Below, piece after piece: positions 46,181 to 55,594 of a stretch of 64,000 nucleotides of DNA. The stretch covers positions 10,888 to 74,887 of the forward strand of contig JABHXA010000006.1 in assembly GCA_018657495.1 (NCBI GenBank). The letters run 5' to 3'. The notes beneath the pieces were generated by a model, which was given only the letters and a program-made list of their open reading frames with translations, was not told the origin of the DNA and made no database searches. Both the position numbers and the translations under genes were made by a program. The DNA comes from Fidelibacterota bacterium (lineage in GTDB: Bacteria > Fidelibacterota > Marinisomatia > SCGC-AAA003-L08 > JACNLC01). The first letter of the stretch is position 1, and each line of letters opens with the position of its first letter.

Positions 46181-46728
46181 AAAAGTATTAAAGCATAAAG
46201 TTGAAGGTTTTACAAATGGATAGAATTTTAGCATGACAATGTCATTTGGTATTCAGACGCATCCCGTGTCGAGATAGCCTGTCCCTACTATCCCAATGGA
46301 GCTGAGGAGTATTCCAAAAGCGGCACACATAAAATTTTGACGATAGATGGTAAATTGATAATGTCAATCAGGCCTGAAGTACTCTCTTTAAATATGGATT
46401 GTTTTGTCCAATCGTTTTTGAAGACACACAGAGTACTCCCCTTAAGACATTGAAAACACATTGCTCAATTAAAAATGATAATAAAGTAAATCCCTCTGAA
46501 TGTCAATGTACCGCTGGTGACAATTAATTTCCTATTTTCCTTTTCAATCCCTCATCCTAATTCTTGTAATTTCTTCTCATGAAAAGGAGTATTAACTTAT
46601 AATCATCCAATATATACTTTATATTGTTGTATTTCCGTTAGTCTTCCAGATCTTATTGAGGACTTAACCGGATAAACACTATTTAGAGTTTTTCTGTGTG
46701 TTAGCGTTTATTTTAAATGGGGAATTAG
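46181..46728. other. Intergenic region before the glycosyltransferase gene
   Basis: I find no intact gene or RNA in these 548 bases. No recognisable transposase or integrase fragment is visible on either strand. Confidence 0.4.
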
Positions 46729-48234
46729 ATGGCTAAGAAGACTTATATACTTTACGGTTTTATTTTGCTGAAATTCGTGATTCATTATTTTGCCATCGGG
46801 CCAGAATATGATTTGGATCATGATGAAATGTTTCATCTTGATCTGGGAAAGCATCTTGCGTGGGGCTACACTTCAGTCCCGCCGGTAACATCATGGATAT
46901 CTTACATTATCATTCATCTTGGTAATTCCGTCTTTTGGGTGAAATTCTTTCCGGCATTGTTTGGCGCTTTAACTATGGTAGTAGTTTGGAAAACAATTGA
47001 AGAATTGAAGGGAAATTTGTATGCCCTGATTTTAGGTTCGGTTTGTATCACTTTTTCGCTGATATTTGTGTCCACCAACCTTGCGTTTCATCCGAGTTCT
47101 TTAGATTTTCTTCTATGGACAGTAATGCTTTTCACCATATTTAAATTCATTAATTCAGAAAACAACATATGGCTATGGATGGCATCACTCACCTTTGCAA
47201 TTGGCTTTTTGAATAAGTATAATATTGGTTTTTTAGTGCTTGGATTATTGCCGGCTGTTTTAATGACAAAGCATAGAAAAATATTTCGTAATAAACATTT
47301 TTACCTTTCCATACTGGCAGCATTTATCATCGTTTCTCCCAATCTGATTTGGCAGTATCAAAATGATTTTTTGGGTATTCATCATTTGAATGAACTTGTC
47401 AACACACAGTTAGTATATCTTAACCGCTACGATTTTTTGTTAGAGCAATTTAATTATGTTGCAATCTCCTTCATTGTAATTCCTCCGGCATTCATATCTT
47501 TTTTCAGGTATGCTCCATTCAAGAAATATATAATTTTCTTTTGGACCTATATTTTTACCATATCAATCTATCTTTATCTCAACGCAAAACCACATTATCC
47601 CCTTGGGCTTTACCCCATTTTAATAGCTTTTGGTGCGGTGTATATGGAAAAATTACTGAAGAATGGTTGGCTCAGAAATATTCGCCCTGCTGCGGTTTTG
47701 TGGCCGGTATCGGCATTTTTACTTCTACTCCCGATAACATTACCTGTTTACCCCACTGGTTGGATTAAGCAAAATGTTTGGGTAAAAACCATTACAGGGG
47801 GCGAGCTACCTCCTTATTTCACTACTAAGTTAGGTTGGAGTGAATTAGCAAATATCGTAGATGATGCTTTTGACAGCATATCTGATAAGGAAAACACTTT
47901 AATACAATGCGACTGGTATGGTCAGGCAGCAGCAATCAATTATTATTCTAAGCAAAATTATACAGAAGCTGTTGCAATGCATGCCGACTATATCAATTGG
48001 TTTCCACTCGATGAAATGGAAATTAAAAATATCATTTTAGTGAAAAATCGTGGAGATACAGATAAAAGCAGGGAGAAAGAGAAACCCCTTTTTGAGACGA
48101 TTTCATACGTTGGAGAAATCAAAAATGTATATTCACAAGAATATGGAGCAAAGGTCTATTTACTTAAAGGGGCAAAGCAATCAATCAACGAAATCTTGCG
48201 GAAAGAAATCCAAGAGAGGAATAACAACCGTTAA
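46729..48234 (+). CDS. Glycosyltransferase family 39-like membrane protein (ArnT/PMT type)
   Basis: This 501-residue protein has about ten membrane helices, then a periplasmic C-terminal domain of about 150 residues. After the first helix comes the acidic motif EYDLDHDEMFHLD, the catalytic loop position of GT39/ArnT-type enzymes, followed by PPVTSWISYI. These enzymes transfer a sugar from a polyprenyl phosphate carrier to lipid or protein on the periplasmic side. Substrate is unknown. It is a monocistronic-looking gene beyond the tRNA-Arg duplication. Confidence 0.8.
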   Translation: MAKKTYILYGFILLKFVIHYFAIGPEYDLDHDEMFHLDLGKHLAWGYTSVPPVTSWISYIIIHLGNSVFWVKFFPALFGALTMVVVWKTIEELKGNLYALILGSVCITFSLIFVSTNLAFHPSSLDFLLWTVMLFTIFKFINSENNIWLWMASLTFAIGFLNKYNIGFLVLGLLPAVLMTKHRKIFRNKHFYLSILAAFIIVSPNLIWQYQNDFLGIHHLNELVNTQLVYLNRYDFLLEQFNYVAISFIVIPPAFISFFRYAPFKKYIIFFWTYIFTISIYLYLNAKPHYPLGLYPILIAFGAVYMEKLLKNGWLRNIRPAAVLWPVSAFLLLLPITLPVYPTGWIKQNVWVKTITGGELPPYFTTKLGWSELANIVDDAFDSISDKENTLIQCDWYGQAAAINYYSKQNYTEAVAMHADYINWFPLDEMEIKNIILVKNRGDTDKSREKEKPLFETISYVGEIKNVYSQEYGAKVYLLKGAKQSINEILRKEIQERNNNR

Positions 48235-48367
48235 TAATGAATAAAAATAATAGCCGAAAGAGTTATATATCTATATGTTGTCGCTCGCTTCAACTTCATC
48301 ATTAATTAAAATATTTGAGTTATTCAATTGACTGCTATACCTATACTAAACACTGGCCCTAATTAAA

Positions 48368-49297
48368 ATGGACAAACAACAAATCATAGAATGGTTGCTT
48401 GAGGGTGATGTTTCACTACAGTACCAGGTTCATCGAGACTTGTTGGGTAACAACAGAAAAGACCTACAAGACAGAATTGCCGAAGAAGGTTGGGGGAAGC
48501 AATTATTATCAAAACGTAACTCAAACGGTCATTGGGGAGACAGGTTTTATCAGCCTAAATGGATTTCTACCCATTACACATTGCTTGACCTTCGAAATTT
48601 GAGTCTCAACCCTGAAAACGGTATATCAAAAGAGGCAATCGAGCTAACATTAAATTTAGGTATCGCCGAAGATGGAGGTATTCCATTGGGACCATCCACA
48701 TCAAAATACAGTGATGTTTGTGTAAATGGTATGTTTTTGAATTACGCTTCATACTTTAAAACTGATGAGAAAAAATTGTGCCCCATTGTCAATTGTATTC
48801 TGAATGAGATAATGTCAGATGGAGGTTTTAATTGCCAGACAAATAGAAGTGGTGCTAGACATAGTTCTTTACATTCAACAATCTCAGCCCTTGAGGGATT
48901 AATAGCGTATCAGAAGGCAGGATACTCTTACCGATTGAATGAACTTCAAAATGCCCAGAAGAGTGCAGAAGAGTTTATTCTACTGCATCAATTATTCCTT
49001 TCTGACCATACCGGGGAAATTATTCGTAAAGATTTTTTAAATTTACCCTATCCAAGTAGATGGAAATATGATATTCTTCGAGCGTTGGACTATTTCCAAT
49101 ACTCAGGAAGTAAATGGGATGAGAGAATGAATCCTGCAATCCAGGTTTTACTAAAAAAACAAAATAATGATTCTACATGGAATGTTCAAGCGAAACATCC
49201 CGGGAAAGTACATTTCGAAATGGAAAAGGCTGGTAAACCAAGTAGATGGAACACACTAAGAGCAATGCGGGTATTAGAACATTTTAAGATAGAATAA
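48368..49297 (+). CDS. Terpenoid cyclase/prenyltransferase-like alpha-toroid protein
   Basis: This 309-residue protein has no signal peptide. It contains repeats of the type seen in squalene cyclase/prenyltransferase toroids: NGHWGDRFYQPKWISTHYTL, DGGFNCQTNRSGARHSSLHS, and near the C-terminus NDSTWNVQ...SRWNTLRAMRVL. The catalytic DxDD of squalene-hopene cyclases is not seen, so a cyclase reaction should not be assumed. Such proteins are sporadically distributed, and this one stands alone between the glycosyltransferase and a convergent cysteine synthase gene. Confidence 0.65.
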   Translation: MDKQQIIEWLLEGDVSLQYQVHRDLLGNNRKDLQDRIAEEGWGKQLLSKRNSNGHWGDRFYQPKWISTHYTLLDLRNLSLNPENGISKEAIELTLNLGIAEDGGIPLGPSTSKYSDVCVNGMFLNYASYFKTDEKKLCPIVNCILNEIMSDGGFNCQTNRSGARHSSLHSTISALEGLIAYQKAGYSYRLNELQNAQKSAEEFILLHQLFLSDHTGEIIRKDFLNLPYPSRWKYDILRALDYFQYSGSKWDERMNPAIQVLLKKQNNDSTWNVQAKHPGKVHFEMEKAGKPSRWNTLRAMRVLEHFKIE

Positions 49298-49461
49298 ACT
49301 ACAGCCAACAATGTCTAAAATGAATTTGGAATATTAGTGGGTATATGGAATTTAACTAAATGTTTTAGTGACTATCATGAGGATAACCACTTGTAGGAAG
49401 TTCTCCGAAAAAAATAGAACTGGAAGAAAATTTATGTATGGAGTATAATTTTTATTGATGA

Positions 49462-50577
49462 TTATGTTCGTCTTGGACAGGGAAACATATAATCTTCTTT
49501 TTCAACATTATTATACACAGATTCCATGCAGTCCTGCGGGTCACAGCAAGTATGACACACTCGTTTAAAAGCTCGAATAGAAATGAGATTTATTTTCGGA
49601 GCGAGAAACCCATCCTTAATGGGCTCTTCCCTGAGAAGATCTGTGCTTAGGTATTTTTTGTTGGAATCGGGAAAAATGGTGACACAAACGGCATCTCTAC
49701 CCATTTCTTCCTGGGCAATGAGAGCTCCAATAAAATTGGCTCCTGATGAGATACCCACACCAATACCAAGCTCATTTGCCAGTTTTTGGGCCATGATAAT
49801 GGCATCACCATCATCAACACTGATAATATTATCAAGATTATTTAATTCCAAGATTGATGGAATAAATTCATCGGATATTCCCTGTATACGATGTTTCCCC
49901 ACTTTGTGGCCAGTAGACAATGTGGGGGAGTTAGAAGGCTCTAATGGGTGAATCTCGATAGAAGGGTATTTTTCCTTGAGAAATCGACCGGTCCCCATAA
50001 TTGTCCCACCAGTTCCAACCCCGGCAATAAATGCATCTGGATAAAGTGAACGAAATCTTAATTGCCACCAGATCTCCGGTCCCGTTGTAAGATAATGAGC
50101 TTCGATATTATCCTCATTTGAAAACTGTCTGGGAAGAAAGGCTCCCTTCGTATTTCTTGCTAAATCTTCCGCCAACTGTATGCTACCCAGAAATCCACCT
50201 TGCTCCCTGCTGACCAAAACCACCTCAGCCCCGAGGCTGCGGATGAGGTTAATCCTTTCAGAACTCATCCAAATTGGCATAAATATAGTCACAGGGTGAC
50301 CCAGGGCCCGGCCAATAGCTGCAAATGCAATACCAGTATTACCGCTAGTTGCTTCTATGATTAAATTGCCCGGTCTGAGGATCCCCCGTGAATAACCTCT
50401 CTCAAGAATATGGTATGCCATTCTATCCTTGATACTCCCAGTCATATTGAGATTTTCAGCTTTGGCATATATTGTACGTTTCTCATCCCCAAACAAAAAT
50501 TCAATTGCAAGTAACGGCGTATTTCCTATTAAACTCGATAATCCGTTTATCCGATTTTGGTCACCATTATTTGTCAT
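49462..50577 (-). CDS. Cysteine synthase-type PLP enzyme with Cys-rich C-terminal tail
   Basis: This fold-type II PLP enzyme has 371 residues. [13 protein letters not shown], the PLP Lys50 in [12 protein letters not shown], the TSGNTG loop at 77-82 and [13 protein letters not shown] identify it as an O-acetylserine sulfhydrylase/CysM-like enzyme. The family is about 300-320 residues; here an extra tail carries Cys341, Cys344, Cys345, Cys350 and Cys367 ([11 protein letters not shown] ... FPCPRR), suggesting a metal or Fe-S site or a redox switch. The usual product is cysteine. It could instead handle another beta-replacement reaction. Confidence 0.88.
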   Translation of the reverse strand: MTNNGDQNRINGLSSLIGNTPLLAIEFLFGDEKRTIYAKAENLNMTGSIKDRMAYHILERGYSRGILRPGNLIIEATSGNTGIAFAAIGRALGHPVTIFMPIWMSSERINLIRSLGAEVVLVSREQGGFLGSIQLAEDLARNTKGAFLPRQFSNEDNIEAHYLTTGPEIWWQLRFRSLYPDAFIAGVGTGGTIMGTGRFLKEKYPSIEIHPLEPSNSPTLSTGHKVGKHRIQGISDEFIPSILELNNLDNIISVDDGDAIIMAQKLANELGIGVGISSGANFIGALIAQEEMGRDAVCVTIFPDSNKKYLSTDLLREEPIKDGFLAPKINLISIRAFKRVCHTCCDPQDCMESVYNNVEKEDYMFPCPRRT

Positions 50578-50978
50578 TCATACTCCATTTATAATTTTTT
50601 ACAACAATATTATGACGTTACTATTTTGGATGCAGATGTTCAATCACCAGAAAAATCTTCCTATGGAGAAAAGCAAAATCTGCCTTCAATGAAAAACTGG
50701 AAGTGCTTTGGGATTTCAAGGGCCACATTTATATTTCAGAAAAGTAATTATTTGGTGGATAATTATTAATAAAATTTAAAGATATACAGCTCTTAATAAC
50801 AATTATAGAAAATTTAAAATGATGATTCAGAAAGGCTATTTATGAATAGTATTGATAATGATATATCGGCAAAGAAAATTCGTTTGATGAGATAATTTGA
50901 CTCTTTCAATATTAGATCGTAAGCAACTGACGAATGGAAAGATCTACCAATCAGTGATCAATTAAATGACACGGTTTA
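50578..50978. other. Intergenic region between cysteine synthase and mutM
   Basis: These 401 bases hold open frames of up to about 70 codons on the plus strand that switch frame and match nothing I recognise. They could be a decayed gene. No RNA or repeat is seen. Confidence 0.4.
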
Positions 50979-51800
50979 TTATTTTTGACAAACAGGACAG
51001 AAAAAGGTAGATCGTCCTGCCATCTTTGTTTGTGTGATAATACCTTTTTTGCAGTCGCTGCAGGTATCTCCCTTTTTCCCATAAACTCTTAATTCCCGTG
51101 TAAAAAGTCCTTCCGATCCATCAGGATGTCGATAATTAATAATTGAAGATCCGCCTGCTTGAATGGCATTCAAAAGGATCACTATTATTGATTTATGAAG
51201 AATCTTGATCTCTTGTCTGGATAAGCTAAATGATGGCCTTTCAGGATGGATTTTTGATAAAAATAATGTTTCACTTGCATAGATATTTCCAACGCCGGTA
51301 ACGAGAGTATTATCCATTAAAGTATTTTTTATTGGTTTTGCGCGTCCTTTACACACTTTTACCATCCAATCAATATCAAATTCATCACTAAATGGCTCTG
51401 GTGCCAGATGATGTAGTAATTGAGGGAAAGCACCTCGAGTGGATATAGGGTGCAATTCAATTTGACCAAAGCGACGACTGTCATTATATACAAGAGTCAT
51501 ACTATTATCCAGCCAAAAAAGTACATGATCATGTTTACGTTTTTCCCAGGGCGATTCAATTCGCAAAGAACCGGTCATTCCAAGGTGGACGAGAATTACA
51601 TTTTTGTTATCCAATTCAATGAGAATATATTTAGCCCTTCTTCGAATCGCAATAATTTCTGCAAGACCCTTTTTTTGGTGTTGAATATTTATTGGATACC
51701 GTAATTTTTTACAGAATACCTCGATTCTGCAAATATTTCTATTGACCAAATCTGGTCTTATAGCACTGCAGATTGTTTCGACTTCAGGCAGTTCAGGCAT
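50979..51800 (-). CDS. mutM: Formamidopyrimidine-DNA glycosylase
   Basis: This base-excision repair enzyme (273 residues) removes 8-oxoguanine and ring-opened purines and nicks the site. The N-terminal MPELPEVETI has catalytic Pro2 and Glu3. The C-terminal zinc finger is intact (CSDCKKG ... FFCPVC). The helix-two-turn-helix VTGVGNIYASE is also present. It lies upstream of and divergent from tadA. Confidence 0.95.
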   Translation of the reverse strand: MPELPEVETICSAIRPDLVNRNICRIEVFCKKLRYPINIQHQKKGLAEIIAIRRRAKYILIELDNKNVILVHLGMTGSLRIESPWEKRKHDHVLFWLDNSMTLVYNDSRRFGQIELHPISTRGAFPQLLHHLAPEPFSDEFDIDWMVKVCKGRAKPIKNTLMDNTLVTGVGNIYASETLFLSKIHPERPSFSLSRQEIKILHKSIIVILLNAIQAGGSSIINYRHPDGSEGLFTRELRVYGKKGDTCSDCKKGIITQTKMAGRSTFFCPVCQK

Positions 51801-52184
51801 TGTATATTTTACCTAATGATGGCGTAATTGAATAGATAAATATTGAAATTATTGTTCATTCAACTCAGTCAGATTGATAAGATTTGTTTGATAAAAGAAT
51901 TGAGGACTGTGAATATTTCTGAGTAATGACATCGTGATAAATTTAAACAATGAGTTCTTTTCAAAAGTCATTAATTATTGTGCAGATATAACTATTACAT
52001 CAATTTCAGACTGTTTGTATCCAATTATTGATTGTTTGTCATAATTTGGTGATCATCTAAAAAAATATATCTTGTTCCCACCATCGTAATAAAAATGATC
52101 AACATTCCCAGTGGCGAAATAACATCATAAAATTAATCATTCAAATCCTATTTACTTCTCCATCACTATTATTAATATTACACT
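51801..52184. other. Divergent intergenic region mutM/tadA
   Basis: These 384 AT-rich bases contain no gene or RNA that I can support. Promoters for both flanking genes are expected here but no clear motif stands out. Confidence 0.4.
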
Positions 52185-52667
52185 ATGTATAACAGACAAT
52201 ATTTAGAATCATTTATGAAGTCTGCCTTGGTTGAGGCGCGGCAGGCGGCACAGGAAAGCGAAATTCCAGTTGGTGCAATTGTTGTTTACAAAGATCATAT
52301 AATTGGTCGGGGACATAATCAACGGGAGGCTTTGAATGATCCTACAGCTCATGCAGAGATAATTGCCATTACAGCAGCAGCAAATACAATAGGTGATTGG
52401 CGATTGCAAAACGCCTTATTATTTGTCACAAAAGAACCCTGTCCTATGTGCGCCGGCGCTATCGTAAATGCCCGTGTGGCCCATGTAGTTTACGGGGTGG
52501 AGGATGAACAAGCAGGGTGTACAGGCTCCCTGTATCAGCTTTGCCGAGAACCAAGATTTAATCACCAGGCAGTTGTCCAGGGTGGCATCCTGCGTGAAGA
52601 ATGCCTTGGATTATTGACAGAATTTTTTAAAATTCGACGTATCAATGGGGGAGCAGAGGCTGAATAA
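52185..52667 (+). CDS. tadA: tRNA-specific adenosine deaminase
   Basis: This zinc enzyme (160 residues) converts A34 of tRNA-Arg(ACG) to inosine; that tRNA is encoded at 45869. The deaminase motif is complete: His56-Ala-Glu58 and Pro85-Cys86-x-x-Cys89 (EPCPMCAGAI). IPVGAIVV and the C-terminal FF helix fit TadA. Its 3' end overlaps the next small gene by 23 bases. Confidence 0.94.
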   Translation: MYNRQYLESFMKSALVEARQAAQESEIPVGAIVVYKDHIIGRGHNQREALNDPTAHAEIIAITAAANTIGDWRLQNALLFVTKEPCPMCAGAIVNARVAHVVYGVEDEQAGCTGSLYQLCREPRFNHQAVVQGGILREECLGLLTEFFKIRRINGGAEAE

Positions 52668-53124
52668 AGTTTATATCATTGCCAGTATCGTTTTGGCTGT
52701 TTTCATGATTGCCGGACAGCTTGATAGCCCCAATTTGGATTATCACAAAGATTTTAATAGGGCCATCAGTGAAAACCATCTAGCTGAGATGGTTCATATA
52801 GGATCTGTCTGGTACACCAATTGTAAACGAATGGATGAACCTGATGTTGTGATTATCATCGCTTCCAGTTTTATCCAGAAAAATACACAGAACAAATACA
52901 CTTATAAAATTTTGGATCGAACTCTAAAGCGTTTCAGATTAAACCCTGATAAGTACAATAAACAATTATGCGTTGGACAAGATCTTGAAGATTACAGACT
53001 CAATATCATTCATCAATTATTAAGTCTTAAACTGGATGTTTCTATTCAGCTAAAAGATCATGACAAATATATAGAATCACTACGGCAAATTCAGTCAATT
53101 GAATCCCAATTAGTCATTGGATAA
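52645..53124 (+). CDS. Hypothetical membrane-anchored protein
   Basis: This 159-residue protein has one N-terminal hydrophobic helix (KVYIIASIVLAVFMIAG) and a soluble remainder with two Cys (in WYTNCKRMD and QLCVGQD). I recognise no domain. The gene overlaps the end of tadA, so it is probably translated from the same mRNA. Start at ATG 52645 is the only reasonable choice. Confidence 0.6.
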   Translation: MGEQRLNKVYIIASIVLAVFMIAGQLDSPNLDYHKDFNRAISENHLAEMVHIGSVWYTNCKRMDEPDVVIIIASSFIQKNTQNKYTYKILDRTLKRFRLNPDKYNKQLCVGQDLEDYRLNIIHQLLSLKLDVSIQLKDHDKYIESLRQIQSIESQLVIG

Positions 53125-53171
53125 CAAATCACCTGGCTGATAAATTTGCCTGCTCTATATTGAGTAAAAAT

Positions 53172-53261
53172 GGAGAGGTGTCCGAGTGGTTTAAGGTGCA
53201 CGCCTGGAAAGTGTGTATGGGCGAAAGTCCATCGGGGGTTCGAATCCCCCCTTCTCCGCCA
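53172..53261 (+). tRNA. tRNA-Ser (GGA)
   Basis: This is a long-variable-arm tRNA. Acceptor GGAGAGG pairs with CTTCTCC. The anticodon stem CACGC/GTGTG encloses CTGGAAA, giving anticodon GGA. The variable arm is followed by the T arm GGGGG-TTCGAAT-CCCCC. CCA is encoded, unlike in the three other tRNAs. Confidence 0.94.
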
Positions 53262-53751
53262 CAAAAATAATGTCCTTCTTGATTATAGAGGGACATTATT
53301 GTATCTAGTTGAAACATATAGACATAAAACGATAAGATTATGAAGTATTTTTGGATATACTATCCCTATATATCCCTATTTTCCCGAAAAGTGGGCACAT
53401 ATTGGTCACACGATACAGCTTGGATTTATCAGCTTTCTACCCACTTTTCAATATCAGTTGTTATGTATCTCACAAGCTAAATCTATTTTATTTTGGAAGG
53501 CTTTGACATGCTGCATATCTTGCTATGAACTGGTTTGGATTTAATATGCAGGTCAAAAGTGAGTTTCTAAATTTTAAATAATCTCTTATCTGTTTTTTTA
53601 CTGATTTTACCTTCAGTTGGCACATTTAAATTACTCCTCTGTGTCCAAGAAGTATTTGAGGATTATAATTAATTTATCTTTTTGGATTTGAGATTACCAA
53701 TTATCAGTGACTAAATTACACCAAGCGGAACCTACCTAATCAGGAGAAATA
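53262..53751. other. Intergenic region after tRNA-Ser
   Basis: These 490 bases have no supported gene. A 10-base inverted repeat (GAAAAGTGGG at 53386-53395, CCCACTTTTC at 53440-53449) with a 44-base spacer, and a repeated TATCCCTA motif near 53361-53379, are the only structures noted. Confidence 0.4.
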
Positions 53752-54573
53752 ATGCAAATATTTAATGATAAAGTGGCACTGATCACAGGTGCCTCAAGGG
53801 GCATTGGTACCTACATTGCGAAATCCTTGGCAAAACGGGGTTGCAGAATTGTTGCTATTGCAAGAGACAAGGATAAATTATCAACTCTTTGCCAAGAAAT
53901 AGAAAATCAGGGAGGGAATGCAAGCTATATCCCGTTAGATTTAAGTGAAATACACTCTATTGAACCGGCAATAAATTCGTTGGTAGATGATGGTAAAAGA
54001 ATTGACTTTCTGATAAATAATGCCGGTATTGAACAATATCGCCATTTACAAAATTATACCGCCGACCAGATATCAAAAATAATAAACGTCAATTTGCATG
54101 CACCAATCGAACTCACCAGAATTCTGCTTCCCTATATGTTAGAAAATGGTGGAAATATAGTGAATATTGCCTCTCTTGGGGGTAAAAAGGGAATTGCCTT
54201 TAATTCAATTTATTCGGCAACAAAATCTGGTTTAATAATGTGGACGGATGCAATGCGACAGGAGCTAAACAAGACATCGGTTAATATTTCTGTAGTCTGT
54301 CCCGGTTTTATTTCTGAAGCTGGTATGTTCAAAGATTCAAATATGGAAGCACCCAGACTGCTCGGAACATCATCACCATTGGATGTGGTTGATGCGGTTA
54401 TTAAATGCATAGAGAAAAATCTAGCCGAGGTAATTGTGAATAAGGGTCCGATGAAACCTTTATTAAGTATCGGACAGCTTTCCCCTCTTCTAGCAGATCG
54501 AATTGTTGGAATGATGGGAGTTCGAGAGATGAGTTTAAGACGTGTTGAAGCAGAAAAAAGCACGCTTAAGTAA
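53752..54573 (+). CDS. Short-chain dehydrogenase/reductase
   Basis: This classical SDR (273 residues) binds NAD(P)H through GASRGIG (13-19) and has NNAG, the catalytic Ser141 and the YSATK motif with Tyr154 and Lys158. The Arg in GASRG and the charged pattern after the second strand (IARDKDK) suggest NADPH. The C-terminal 60 residues resemble SDRs acting on lipid substrates; the actual substrate is unknown. A good AGGAG ribosome site precedes the ATG. Confidence 0.9.
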   Translation: MQIFNDKVALITGASRGIGTYIAKSLAKRGCRIVAIARDKDKLSTLCQEIENQGGNASYIPLDLSEIHSIEPAINSLVDDGKRIDFLINNAGIEQYRHLQNYTADQISKIINVNLHAPIELTRILLPYMLENGGNIVNIASLGGKKGIAFNSIYSATKSGLIMWTDAMRQELNKTSVNISVVCPGFISEAGMFKDSNMEAPRLLGTSSPLDVVDAVIKCIEKNLAEVIVNKGPMKPLLSIGQLSPLLADRIVGMMGVREMSLRRVEAEKSTLK

Positions 54574-54595
54574 TATGTGATGCATGGAGAATTAA

Positions 54596-54790
54596 ATGAA
54601 ATTTAGTGTGTATTTTTCTATCGTTTTTGGAATGAGCCTCATTTTGCTTGCTGTTGGATATGTGATCGGTTTCTATATGCACTATTGGTTAGGAATGAAA
54701 TATTGGGCGTATGTGAGTATTCCAATATTGGGTATAGGCACTGGATTTGTTTTTTATGGTACTCTTTTTAAAAGAGATCTTGGACAATAA
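54596..54790 (+). CDS. Small two-helix membrane protein
   Basis: The product has 64 residues with two hydrophobic helices (about 5-30 and 36-56) joined by a short aromatic loop (MHYWLGMKYWAYV). I recognise no family; its size recalls AtpI/AtpZ-like proteins but the motifs do not match. It follows the SDR gene by 22 bases with GGAG ahead of the ATG, so it is likely real. Confidence 0.55.
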   Translation: MKFSVYFSIVFGMSLILLAVGYVIGFYMHYWLGMKYWAYVSIPILGIGTGFVFYGTLFKRDLGQ

Positions 54791-54805
54791 TCAGATGAGA
54801 AAATA

Positions 54806-55081
54806 ATGGTAAAATTAAACAAGGATCACAAAGCCAGAATCGAAAATATTTTAAACGATATTTCAAATATCAAAAAGATCTACGGTACCGGGATTTCAGG
54901 GAAAATGGAGAATAATCTAATTAGAGAAATAGGAGAATTCAGTGGTTCTGTAGATAATATTATAAATGAAAAACTGAATATCCCCAAAAACAAAGACAAA
55001 TCGTCCTCAGACGAAAATAATTCAAATGAAAAATCCGTGGCAATGCCTTCTTTTATGAATAAATATTATCGTAGTAAATAG
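54806..55081 (+). CDS. Small hydrophilic protein of unknown function
   Basis: The product has 91 residues, Lys/Asn/Asp-rich, probably helical in the first 50 residues, then a low-complexity Ser/Asn/Lys segment and an ending MPSFMNKYYRSK. No domain recognised. It is 15 bases after the two-helix gene and may share its transcript. Confidence 0.5.
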   Translation: MVKLNKDHKARIENILNDISNIKKIYGTGISGKMENNLIREIGEFSGSVDNIINEKLNIPKNKDKSSSDENNSNEKSVAMPSFMNKYYRSK

Positions 55082-55302
55082 TATCAAAAATGATGATTTT
55101 CCGTCGTTGCCTGTAAGTTTTTAATTTTTTATATCATTCGATTTCATCCACAAATCTCATTATCTGTCCTCCTTTTACTGAATAAATATAACAATGTAGT
55201 ATTCGGTATTTTATAAAGCAAGAAAACGAACATAAATTTGGCAGCTAAATAAGTGATCAATTTTGGTTATTAGTTTGCCAGATAAATCATTCACAAAATT
55301 AT

Positions 55303-55569
55303 TCTGTGCTAGACGGGGAATTAGCGGTTTCCTGTTACCTGAAATCCGCTCATGCAGGGTTGAATTCCGTTGAGAGGGTTTTGCTGAATTTAGTTCATAT
55401 GATAAGCGGTGTTGAAATTTTCAGCTTTACGCAATGAGTTGGTCTCAAACCCCGTCAGGTCCGGGAGGAAGCAGCGGTAGTGATTTTCCTCATGTGCCGT
55501 GAATTCCTGGAAACGAGTTGGCTGTGATATGAACTATTTGTCCAGAAAATTCAATTTGCGGTGCACAGA
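55303..55569 (+). ncRNA. ffs: Signal recognition particle RNA (large form)
   Basis: The conserved domain IV loop is clear: CCGTCAGGTCCGGGAGGAAG then CAGCGGTA (about 55452-55479). Upstream, GTGCTAGACGGGGAATTAG and the later GCGG...CCGC arms resemble the Alu domain of large bacterial SRP RNAs. The termini TCTGTGC (55303-55309) and GCACAGA (55563-55569) are complementary and close a molecule of about 267 nucleotides. Location just before dnaX is a common bacterial arrangement. End positions are estimated from the pairing. Confidence 0.88.
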
Positions 55570-55594
55570 TTTCTTGAATTACAAAAAATAAATA

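Noticed and set aside
50557..50769. A 70-codon plus-strand open frame beside the cysteine synthase gene
   Set aside because: No family recognised and protein-like stretches fall in different frames; at most a decayed gene, not supportable.
53386..53449. Inverted repeat GAAAAGTGGG / CCCACTTTTC after tRNA-Ser
   Set aside because: The 44-base spacer and lack of T run, transposase or target duplication make it uninformative; chance is plausible.
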